A stretch of 12,585 nucleotides of DNA from Synergistaceae bacterium. GTDB taxonomy: Bacteria > Synergistota > Synergistia > Synergistales > Aminobacteriaceae. A model generated the notes under the pieces. The model was given only the letters and a program-made list of their open reading frames with translations. It did no database searches and had not been told where the DNA came from. Shown here piece after piece: positions 1 to 5,501 of the stretch (position 1 is the first letter of the stretch; every line of letters begins with the position of its first letter). Position numbers and translations under genes: made by a program. The stretch spans positions 1-12,585 of the forward strand of contig JAFSNU010000432.1 in assembly GCA_017447325.1 (NCBI GenBank), read 5' to 3'.

Positions 1-14
1 AAAGGAGTTTTAAC

Positions 15-191
15 GTGCGAAAGATAGTTTTACTTGTTATGTTTATTTTGAGCGCGGCGTGCATGGCGTGGGCTGAGCCGAAAGCTGCCAAAGACGCAAG
101 CCAGTATATTACTGTGAGCGTGAGCAAGGGCTCGAATGCTGAGTTTAAATTTTATGAGCGCGATGACGCAAATAATTTTAAGAAATTATGA
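15..191 (+). CDS. N-terminal fragment of the YkuD protein: signal peptide plus first strand
   Basis: A 58-residue frame with its own good ribosome site (AAAGGAG, 7 bases before GTG 15). Residues 1-20 have a basic N-terminus (MRK), a hydrophobic core and a small-residue cleavage site (AWA-EP), as in Sec signal peptides. The remaining residues match the beginning of a YkuD catalytic domain, not an independent protein. It ends LysLysLeu-TGA, and the ATGA at the stop starts the next frame. Confidence 0.7.
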   Translation: MRKIVLLVMFILSAACMAWAEPKAAKDASQYITVSVSKGSNAEFKFYERDDANNFKKL

Positions 192-658
192 GCGCAAAGG
201 CTTATATCGGCAAAAAGGGCTTGGGCAAGACGCGCGAGGGCGACATGAAAACTCCGGTCGGCGTGTTTCACTTCACAGAAGCGTTTGGAATTTTGCCCGA
301 CCCGGGAAGTAAGATCGGCTATACTCAAGTTGACGGCACGCATTACTGGGTAGGCGACTCGAGCTCAAGCTATTATAATAAATTTGTCTCGACGCGCGAC
401 TATGATAATTTTAATAAGAAGGACAGCGAGCATATTATAGATTATGATCCGGCGTATAAATATGCTATGAATATCAGCTATAACGAGGACGGCAAGCCCG
501 GACGCGGCTCGGCTATATTCTTGCACTGTCATACTAAAAATAAATTCACGGGCGGATGCGTCGCAATTCCTGAAAATATTATGCGGGAAGTTGTAAAGCG
601 CGTTAATGCCGACTGCGTAATTATAATAGATAAAGTTAAAAATATTAGTAATTATTAA
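188..658 (+). CDS. YkuD catalytic domain fragment
   Basis: A 156-residue frame beginning in the ATGA overlap with the signal-peptide frame. It shows the family signature in order: YIGKKGLGKTREGDMKTPVG at residues 6-25, a Tyr/Asp-rich middle (HYWVGD, YYNKF), and the HCH...GGCVAIP catalytic stretch at about 113-128. There is no ribosome site in front of its ATG beyond the possibility of coupling. Alone it would be cytoplasmic and could not reach peptidoglycan, which argues that it belongs to the frame before it. Confidence 0.75.
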   Translation: MSAKAYIGKKGLGKTREGDMKTPVGVFHFTEAFGILPDPGSKIGYTQVDGTHYWVGDSSSSYYNKFVSTRDYDNFNKKDSEHIIDYDPAYKYAMNISYNEDGKPGRGSAIFLHCHTKNKFTGGCVAIPENIMREVVKRVNADCVIIIDKVKNISNY

Positions 659-687
659 TTTAAAAATAATTTAATGAGGTGATTGAA

Positions 688-1257
688 ATGAATCAGGAGA
701 ACAGCGTCGTAATTTCGGGTCTGCTGCATTTGACGAGCAAGGGAAAGGGCAATCATAAATACTTTCCGTTTGCCGTAAGACACGAGAATTTATGGACTGA
801 CGGTACGACGCGCAAAGACTTTTTAAGCGTCAGGGCGTTTCCTGAAGAGATTCAGGCGAAGTTAAAGGGACTTGAGCAGGGCGCGCCGATTGAAGTTAAA
901 GGCGTACTGCGCAGCTCACGGGGCAGCGGCGAGCTTTATTTAGCTGCGTTGAGTTTGGAGACTAAGAGCGGCGAGCTTGAAAATCACGTTAAGCTCTCGG
1001 GCAATGTGCATTTCGTTAAAGCTCAGGCCGAGGGCGAGACCGGGACAGGCAAGTATGTGCGCTTCGCAGTGCGTCAAGATAATCAAGAGCTTGACGGTTC
1101 GCCGAGGCGCGACTTTATAGTTGTAAGAGTTTATGACGAGGCACTGCGCGAGATTTTAAGCAAGAAGCAGGACGGAGAGCCGGTCGAGGTCGAGGGCACG
1201 CTTCGCAGTTCGCGCGGCAGCGGCGTTAATTACGTAAGATGCACGGCAATTAATTAA
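688..1257 (+). CDS. Tandem OB-fold, single-stranded-DNA-binding-like protein
   Basis: I choose ATG 688 because GAGGTGAT at 676-683 is an almost perfect Shine-Dalgarno sequence with normal spacing; the in-frame GTG at 679 lies inside it. The 189-residue product is two copies of one ~90-residue unit. Each has a first strand (SVVISGLLHL / HVKLSGNVHF), an aromatic/Arg strand (YFPFAVRHEN / YVRFAVRQDN), an R(K/R)DF(L/I)xVR strand, and a closing strand with the shared RSSRGSG at 75-81 and 173-179. That order, VxGx...FxVAxR...DFxxVxx...VxGxLRSS, is the strand pattern of SSB-type OB folds. No acidic C-terminal tail (DDDIPF type) is present, so it is not a canonical replicative SSB. It follows the transpeptidase gene by 29 bases and is followed by a terminator. 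A role in binding single-stranded nucleic acid is inferred from the fold only. Confidence 0.65.
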   Translation: MNQENSVVISGLLHLTSKGKGNHKYFPFAVRHENLWTDGTTRKDFLSVRAFPEEIQAKLKGLEQGAPIEVKGVLRSSRGSGELYLAALSLETKSGELENHVKLSGNVHFVKAQAEGETGTGKYVRFAVRQDNQELDGSPRRDFIVVRVYDEALREILSKKQDGEPVEVEGTLRSSRGSGVNYVRCTAIN

Positions 1258-1288
1258 TTTAAAGTTTATAAATAAATTATATTTTAAA

Positions 1289-1303
1289 GCCTCGCAGGGG
1301 CGG
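1289..1303. repeat. 15-base repeat, copy 1
   Basis: GCCTCGCAGGGGCGG is identical to 2030-2044 inside ispE. Both copies are GC-rich blocks in AT-rich surroundings, and both are followed within 25-35 bases by AAGATTTAAA. Confidence 0.6.
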
Positions 1304-1304
1304 T

Positions 1305-1349
1305 CGGCGCTTGAAGATTTAAAATTATTTTCGAGCGCCGAATTTTTTT
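1305..1349 (+). terminator. Rho-independent terminator after the SSB-like gene
   Basis: CGGCGCTTGAA (1305-1315) pairs with TTCGAGCGCCG (1330-1340) over 11 bp with one G-U pair and a 14-base AT-rich loop. It is followed by AATTTTTTT. It lies about 50 bases after the stop codon. Confidence 0.85.
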
Positions 1350-1448
1350 AATTAACAAAACTTAAAAGCCCGTAAAAATTTTTGATGAGTTTATTTTACT
1401 AAACGCGAGTGCAATTAATTGCAATAATTAATTTTATGTTGGCTGTTT

Positions 1449-1472
1449 GTAGTTGAAAATGTAGTTGAAAAA
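1449..1472. repeat. Tandem 12-base direct repeat upstream of ispE
   Basis: GTAGTTGAAAAT is followed directly by GTAGTTGAAAAA; a third, shorter TTGAAAAA begins at 1487. It could be a promoter-proximal operator or simple sequence drift. No regulator is recognisable nearby. Confidence 0.35.
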
Positions 1473-1543
1473 CTTTGAGTTTAGTCTTGAAAAAGTTTTA
1501 TTGAATAAAAATTATTATAGCACAAGGGCGGGAGATTTTTATT

Positions 1544-2398
1544 ATGATAGACTGCAGCATGAAGATAAATTTGACGTTAAGAATTACGGGCAAGCGGCCG
1601 GACGGCTACCATGATTTAGCGTCGTTATTCGTTAAGATTAAATCCGGCGAAAGAGTTTTGATTAGAGAGAACGCGCGTGATGTTGTCGAGATGAGCGGGC
1701 TTGATATTGATTTAACCGGTGAGAATATCGCGTTAAAGGCTGTGAGAATTGCAAGAGAGTTAAGCAATGCAGATATTCCGGCTTTATATATAAAGATATT
1801 TAAAGCAGTGCAGCCAGGCTCGGGCTTGGGTTCGGGCAGCGGCAACGCGGCGGCTGTAATTAAATGGCTAATGCAAAATTATAATTTAGATAAGGCTTTA
1901 TGTTTAGAGATCGCGAGGCGCACCGGGGCGGACGTGCCTTTCTTGTTTGAAGATTTTGATATTGCTTTAGTGACTGGCATAGGCGAAGTGATAAGGCCGT
2001 TAAATTTTGATTTGAAATTTAATTTTGAGGCCTCGCAGGGGCGGGGTCAAGTTGACAGCTCGCAAGATTTAAATTTTAAGAATTTTAGCTTTGAAATAAT
2101 AAGGCCGGACTGGAGCGTTAATACTCGCGAGGCTTATGCTGCGCTTGACGAAAATTTAATTAAGCCTAATTTAAATTTAAATGAGAGCGAAGCTTTAAGC
2201 GAGATAGATTTAATTTGCGGTAAGTTATTAAACGGCGAGCGCGTGGGCTTGCTGCCTAATGACTTTTACGAGTTTTATCTGGCTGAGAAATATTCAGGCT
2301 ATCGAGATATATTTAATAAGTTTGAAGATAATGGCTGTATTGCCTGGGGACTGAGCGGCAGCGGGAGCGCGGCGTTCGGGCTTAAAAATTTAAATTAA
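1544..2398 (+). CDS. ispE: 4-diphosphocytidyl-2-C-methyl-D-erythritol kinase
   Basis: IspE phosphorylates the 2-hydroxyl of CDP-methylerythritol with ATP, the fourth step of the MEP pathway to isoprenoid precursors, in the cytoplasm. This 284-residue GHMP kinase has the N-terminal substrate motif MKINLTLRITGKRPDGYH (Lys7), the ATP loop PGSGLGSGSGNAAA at 91-104, the catalytic Asp130 in GADVP, and the C-terminal GLSGSGSAAFG motif. The usual loop is GLGGGSS(D/N)AA, so Ser-to-Gly within it is a variant. Residues about 162-175 (EASQGRGQVDSSQDL) look like an insertion and carry copy 2 of a 15-base repeat. GGGAG at 1530-1534 lies 9 bases before ATG. It appears monocistronic, with a terminator upstream and a long gap downstream. 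Confidence 0.9.
   Translation: MIDCSMKINLTLRITGKRPDGYHDLASLFVKIKSGERVLIRENARDVVEMSGLDIDLTGENIALKAVRIARELSNADIPALYIKIFKAVQPGSGLGSGSGNAAAVIKWLMQNYNLDKALCLEIARRTGADVPFLFEDFDIALVTGIGEVIRPLNFDLKFNFEASQGRGQVDSSQDLNFKNFSFEIIRPDWSVNTREAYAALDENLIKPNLNLNESEALSEIDLICGKLLNGERVGLLPNDFYEFYLAEKYSGYRDIFNKFEDNGCIAWGLSGSGSAAFGLKNLN
2030..2044. repeat. 15-base repeat, copy 2, inside ispE
   Basis: Exact copy of 1289-1303. Here it encodes residues about 163-167 in a Gly/Ser/Gln-rich stretch (EASQGRGQVDSSQDL) that looks like an insertion between two strands of IspE. Confidence 0.6.
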
Positions 2399-2405
2399 AG
2401 TTTAA

Positions 2406-2414
2406 TGCTATAAT
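2406..2414 (+). promoter_or_regulatory. Extended -10 promoter
   Basis: TGCTATAAT is a perfect extended -10 (TGn + TATAAT) just after the ispE stop; no good -35 is visible. The same shape recurs before dctP (TGCTATAAA, 11016-11024) and tRNA-Arg (TGATATAAT on the - strand, 6423-6415). The next protein gene is 265 bases away, beyond a hairpin terminator, so this promoter probably makes a short RNA. Confidence 0.55.
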
Positions 2415-2420
2415 TGCAAG

Positions 2421-2570
2421 TAAATGCACGCAGATATATTCAAGTGCTTTGCTCTCGTGCTGACGGCGAATTCAGCTAAATATAATTTTAGCTCTGCGAA
2501 GCTTGAGCCTGTCTTTTAATATTTAAGCTTTAAAATCTAAATAAAATTACGCGTTTAATTTCGCGTTTTT
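2421..2570 (+). ncRNA. Candidate structured small RNA, family unknown
   Basis: It is bounded by the extended -10 at 2406-2414 and the hairpin/T-run at 2549-2570, giving a predicted transcript of ~150 nt. TCAAG+CTTTGC (2440-2452, with a 2-base bulge TG) pairs with GCGAAGCTTGA (2496-2506). Inside it AGCTAAA (2474-2480) pairs with TTTAGCT (2487-2493) around a 6-base loop. I do not recognise the SRP RNA tetraloop region, tmRNA or RNase P. The long rod with an internal bubble could suit a 6S-like RNA, but I cannot show that. Alternatively it is the 3' UTR of ispE. Confidence 0.4.
2549..2570 (+). terminator. Short hairpin terminator
   Basis: ACGCG (2549-2553) pairs with CGCGT (2562-2566) around an 8-base loop and runs into TTTTT. 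The stem is only 5 bp, so efficiency is uncertain. It would end ispE or the candidate RNA. Confidence 0.5.
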
Positions 2571-2679
2571 ATTTATTATAATTAATTTATAAATTATTTA
2601 ATGTTGTGTAATTTAGTTTTTGGGTGCGGGATGAAAATTAAGCTTGATCCGCGGCCTTGATTGAAAGGAGATTTAAGAC

Positions 2680-3603
2680 TTGCAGAATTTTAATTTAAAA
2701 GATTTAAAGCTTAATAAGTATTTAATAATATTTATAATTATCGTGCTTGCGATTGCCTCGACTATACTCGACGGATTTTATACTGTCGGCGAGCAGGAGC
2801 AGGCGGTAATAACGATGTTCGGGAATATAGTGCGCACTGACACGGCGGGGCTGTACTTTAAAATTCCCTGGCTGCAGAAGTGCTATATAGTTGACATGAC
2901 GACGCACGGCACGGGCATCGGCTACAGGACTGACAAGCAGGGCCGTAATATAACGCTGGACAGCGAGGGCATTATGATAACGTCGGACTTTAATTTAGTA
3001 AACGTTGACTTTTATCTTGAGTATAAAGTCTCTGATCCGATAGCATATTTATATCAGGCCGAGCAGCCGGAAAATATTCTGCGCAACATGATATTAGCGT
3101 GCATCCGCGACACTGTAGTTAATTTCACTGTCGATGACGTAATCACAACCGGCAAAAGTCAAATTCAAGCTGAAGTTAAAGATAAATTAGCAAAGATGCT
3201 GAGCGAGTATAATATTGGACTTCAGTGCGTGAATTTAACAGTGCAGGACGCCGCGCCGCCGACCCGCGAGATCGTGCAGGCGTTTAAAGAAGTCGAGACA
3301 GCTAAACAAAGCAAAGAGACGACGATAAACGGAGCTAAAAAATACCAGTCTGAGCAGCTGCCGCTTGCCGAGGCCAAGGCCGACCAGATAATTCAAAAGG
3401 CCGAGGCCGTGAAGCAGTCGCGCATATCAGAAGCGCAGGGACAGGCCGCGAGATTTAATAATATTTATAACGAGTATCAGGCTTTCCCGTTAATTACTAA
3501 GCAGCGATTATTTTACGAGACGCTTGAGGAGATTTTGCCGAACATGAAAGTTATAATCACGGACGGCAAGACACAAAACTTAATGCCGTTGAATAAATTT
3601 TAA
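2680..3603 (+). CDS. hflK: HflK, SPFH-family regulator of FtsH
   Basis: HflK pairs with HflC in a large inner-membrane complex that encloses FtsH protease and limits its access to membrane substrates. This 307-residue protein has a short cytoplasmic N-terminus, one membrane segment at about 15-34 (YLIIFIIIVLAIASTILDGF), then an SPFH/band 7 domain starting VGEQEQAVITMFG. The typical HflK C-terminal half follows: VNLTVQDAAPPTREIVQAF, a long Ala/Glu/Lys/Gln coiled coil, and RLFYETLEEILPN. It lacks the Gly/Pro-rich N-terminal extension of enterobacterial HflK. The start is TTG 2680, because AAAGGAG at 2664-2670 has the right spacing and no upstream ATG is in frame. hflC follows after 27 bases, so the two are co-transcribed. 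Confidence 0.92.
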   Translation: MQNFNLKDLKLNKYLIIFIIIVLAIASTILDGFYTVGEQEQAVITMFGNIVRTDTAGLYFKIPWLQKCYIVDMTTHGTGIGYRTDKQGRNITLDSEGIMITSDFNLVNVDFYLEYKVSDPIAYLYQAEQPENILRNMILACIRDTVVNFTVDDVITTGKSQIQAEVKDKLAKMLSEYNIGLQCVNLTVQDAAPPTREIVQAFKEVETAKQSKETTINGAKKYQSEQLPLAEAKADQIIQKAEAVKQSRISEAQGQAARFNNIYNEYQAFPLITKQRLFYETLEEILPNMKVIITDGKTQNLMPLNKF

Positions 3604-3630
3604 ATTTAAATTTAAAGCGAGTTGATTTAA

Positions 3631-4515
3631 ATGCGGAATTTTATTATAAAAATTATTTTAGCTTTAGCTGCGCTTATAGCTTTATTCTTGCTGCCGTCGT
3701 CGTTCTATATAGTAAATCAAAACGAGTACGCGGCAGTCTTCCAGTTTGGGAAAATTATAAATGTTGAGGGCGAGCCGGGGATAAAGTTTAAAATGCCTTT
3801 TACTCAGACCGTGCGGCGCGTCTCTAAGAAAATTCACCTGTACGACATGCCGGTCTCGAGCGTCATAACGCGCGACAAGAAGTCAATGATAGCTGATAAT
3901 TTTGTCTTATGGCAGGTTGCAGACCCTATTAAATATTTTCAGACTTTAAACGCAATCGAACCCCGGGCTCAGGAGCGCATCGAGGCGGCTGTATATAACG
4001 CTGTTAAAAATGAGATCTCGTCCATGTCACAGGACGAAGTTATCGCAGCGCGTGACGGTCGTCTTGCGTCACGTGTCACGAGCGAGTCTAACTCTGACAT
4101 AGGCGTTTACGGAATTATAATTTTGCAGACGCAGATTAAAGCGCTTGACTTGCCGGACGACAACAAGGCCGCAGTTTACGAGCGCATGATCTCAGAACGT
4201 CAGAATATCGCCGCGTCGTTCACCGCCGAGGGCAAGAGCGAGGCGCAGAAGATACGCAACGCGACGGACAAAGAGGCCGCTATTAAAATCGCTGACGCAA
4301 ATAAACGCGCTGATATTTTAATTGCCGAGGGCGAGGCCGAGTACATGAAGTTAATTCAAAGCGCGTATAATACGCCGGAGAAAGCAGAGTTCTATAATTT
4401 CATGCGTTCGCTCGACGCGCTGAAAAAGTCTTTAAGCTCTAATAAAGACAAAGGCGAGAATATTATAATTTTAGACAAAGACTCTAAACTCGTTAAAATG
4501 CTTTATGAAAATTAA
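3631..4515 (+). CDS. hflC: HflC, SPFH-family partner of HflK
   Basis: This is the second subunit of the HflKC complex around FtsH. The 294-residue product has an N-terminal membrane anchor (residues about 5-24), then the SPFH domain opening FYIVNQNEYAAVFQFGKI. HflC signatures follow: PGIKFKMPF, LYDMPVSSVITRDKK, the D-EVIAARDGR region, and YERMISERQNIAASFTAEGK followed by a charged coiled coil (EAQKIRNATDKEAAIKIAD). The start is ATG 3631, with the weak ribosome site GCGAGTTGA before it, consistent with translation as part of the hflKC message. No clear terminator follows. tRNA-Thr starts 77 bases downstream with its own promoter candidate. Confidence 0.93.
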   Translation: MRNFIIKIILALAALIALFLLPSSFYIVNQNEYAAVFQFGKIINVEGEPGIKFKMPFTQTVRRVSKKIHLYDMPVSSVITRDKKSMIADNFVLWQVADPIKYFQTLNAIEPRAQERIEAAVYNAVKNEISSMSQDEVIAARDGRLASRVTSESNSDIGVYGIIILQTQIKALDLPDDNKAAVYERMISERQNIAASFTAEGKSEAQKIRNATDKEAAIKIADANKRADILIAEGEAEYMKLIQSAYNTPEKAEFYNFMRSLDALKKSLSSNKDKGENIIILDKDSKLVKMLYEN

Positions 4516-4529
4516 ATTTAAATTTAGAG

Positions 4530-4558
4530 TTGCGAAAATCGGGATAATAGTATAAAAT
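4530..4558 (+). promoter_or_regulatory. Candidate promoter of tRNA-Thr
   Basis: TTGCGA (4530-4535) and TATAAAAT (4551-4558) can be read with 15-17 bases between elements. The start would fall about 25-30 bases before the tRNA. Confidence 0.45.
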
Positions 4559-4592
4559 ATCTTGCGTAATAAATTTAAGTTTTAAGTTTGAA

Positions 4593-4667
4593 GCCGGCGT
4601 GGCTCAGAGGTAGAGCAGCGCACTCGTAATGCGCAGGTCAACAGTTCGAATCTGTTCGCCGGCTCCA
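4593..4667 (+). tRNA. tRNA-Thr (anticodon CGT)
   Basis: A complete class I cloverleaf of 75 nt. Acceptor GCCGGCG/CGCCGGC, D stem GCTC/GAGC, anticodon stem GCGCA/TGCGC with loop CTCGTAA (anticodon CGT, reads ACG), T stem AACAG/CTGTT with loop TTCGAAT, discriminator T and an encoded CCA. A P4-type integrase relic begins 183 bases after its 3' end, the usual geometry of an element integrated at a tRNA 3' end. Confidence 0.95.
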
Positions 4668-4786
4668 TTTTTATATTCCAGTCTAACTAACTCCGAGGAG
4701 ATATTGATAAATTCATGCACTAAACGCTTTTTTTCCCGTTAAATTCCAAGTTAGTTTATTTAAATCTAAAAAATAATTGTGAAAGT

Positions 4787-4828
4787 CTTTTAGAATGCAG
4801 AGAGAATTTTCCCGCCGCATTCTAAAAG
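4787..4828. repeat. Perfect 12-bp inverted repeat before the integrase relic
   Basis: CTTTTAGAATGC (4787-4798) and GCATTCTAAAAG (4817-4828) are exact reverse complements separated by 18 bases. No T-run follows on +, so it is not a good terminator in that direction. It lies 22 bases before the integrase start and could be an operator, an arm-type integrase site or an end-like structure. Confidence 0.6.
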
Positions 4829-4850
4829 CTATTTTAAATGAGTGTTGAGC

Positions 4851-5454
4851 ATGTTGACAGAGTTTAAAATTAAAAACTTAAAGCCGCGCGACAAGAAATA
4901 TATGTTTAGCTGCGGACGCGGCCTGTGGCTGAGAGTTGATCCGAACGGACGTAAATATTTTATTTTTAGATTTACTGAAAATAAGAAAGAGTGCCAGTTT
5001 TCGCTCGGCGTGTATCCCGTTATATCGCTCGCTGACGTGAGAATTAAACGCGGCGAGCTGCAAAATAGACGCGCTAAAGGCGAGTACTTGCTCGGCTCGA
5101 GAGAATTAAAAGATAATTTATTTAAAGAAGTTGCCAACGAGTGGCTTGATATTAAAATGAGCGACAAAGCCGCAAGTTATTTAAAAGCCGTCACTCTTAA
5201 CTTAAAGACAGGCCGGTTAAAGATATAAAATCGCCGGAGATTCTTCACTGTTAAGGACTATTGAAAATAAAAATTATTTCGAGGCGGTTCGAAGAACAAA
5301 AATTATTATCGGGCAAATTTTCAGGTTTTCTGTCGCGGCGGTCTACTGCGACTATGATCCGACGGTTGCATTAAGATGCGCATTAAAAAGTTCTAAGCCT
5401 AAGCATTACAGAGTTTTTAACTTTATCCAAAATCTTTTTTCTTATCTCGTTTAA
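4851..5454 (+). pseudogene. P4-type tyrosine integrase, decayed
   Basis: The relic must be read in three frames. Frame A, 4851-5228, is an N-terminal arm-binding domain of the DUF4102 type: LTEFKIKNLKPRDKKYMF, GRGLWLRVDPNGRKYFIFRF, SLGVYPVISLADVR, then the core-binding start FKEVANEWL. It ends early at TAA 5226. Frame B, 5207-5254, continues the family sequence as DRPVKDIKSPEIL. Frame C, about 5248-5454, continues it as LLRTIENKNYFEAVRRTKII, then IGQIFRFSVAAVYCDYDPTV. That is the core-binding domain. The whole catalytic domain (Arg, His-x-x-Arg, Tyr) is missing, so it cannot recombine DNA. ATG 4851 gives the usual MLTE-type start; GTG 4842 is also in frame. Position next to tRNA-Thr marks an old integration. 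Confidence 0.85.
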
Positions 5455-5501
5455 AGACTTCGACCGTGAAAATATCGTCAGAGTATCGCAATGCCGCATA
5501 A

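Larger units (their letters stand above)
15..658 (+). pseudogene. Secreted L,D-transpeptidase (YkuD/ErfK family), frameshifted
   Basis: Two overlapping frames together make one protein. The first runs 15-191 from a GTG preceded by AAAGGAG at 1-7. It encodes a hydrophobic signal peptide ending near MAWA and then the first strand of the domain (VSVSKGSNAEFKFYERDD), and stops at TGA 189-191. The second, 188-658, overlaps it by the 4 bases ATGA and continues the same fold: AYIGKKGLGKTREGD, KTPVGVF, then the active-site region with H113, H115 and GGCV around Cys124. In the family the Cys is the nucleophile that forms 3-3 cross-links in peptidoglycan or attaches proteins to it in the periplasm. The fold is split in the middle and the second part has no export signal of its own, so I read this as a one-base frameshift (mutation or assembly error). 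Translational coupling at ATGA is the alternative. The family call is firm; activity is uncertain. Confidence 0.8.
1258..1543. other. Intergenic region between SSB-like gene and ispE
   Basis: I see no protein gene in these 286 bases. They contain the terminator of the upstream unit (1305-1349), one copy of a 15-base repeat (1289-1303), a direct tandem repeat of GTAGTTGAAAA(T/A) at 1449-1472, and a weak ispE promoter candidate: TTGAAA 1487-1492, 17 bases, AATTAT 1510-1515. Confidence 0.6.
2399..2679. other. Intergenic region between ispE and hflK
   Basis: There is no convincing protein gene in these 281 bases. They hold an extended -10 promoter (2406-2414), a base-paired stretch (2440-2506), a short hairpin with a T-run (2549-2570), a second TATAAT at 2577-2582 that could serve hflK, and the hflK ribosome site (AAAGGAG 2664-2670). 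A nine-codon ATG frame at 2631-2660 is too short to support. Confidence 0.6.

Noticed and set aside
181..191. Programmed -1 frameshift in the YkuD gene
   Set aside because: No X-XXY-YYZ slippery heptamer in frame and no obvious downstream stimulatory structure. A mutation or assembly error is simpler.
2631..2660. Nine-codon frame (MKIKLDPRP) before hflK, a possible leader peptide
   Set aside because: Too short, no regulatory codon run, and no attenuator structure between it and hflK.
4829..5167. 112-codon frame on - opposite the integrase
   Set aside because: It is a shadow of the integrase coding strand; the + frame carries the DUF4102 motifs.
5383..5499. 38-codon ATG frame on - downstream of the interrupted gene (MRHCDTLTIF..., ...EIRKKILDKVKN)
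   Set aside because: It has no clear ribosome site, overlaps the integrase relic on +, and matches nothing I know. It could be a remnant but is not supportable.
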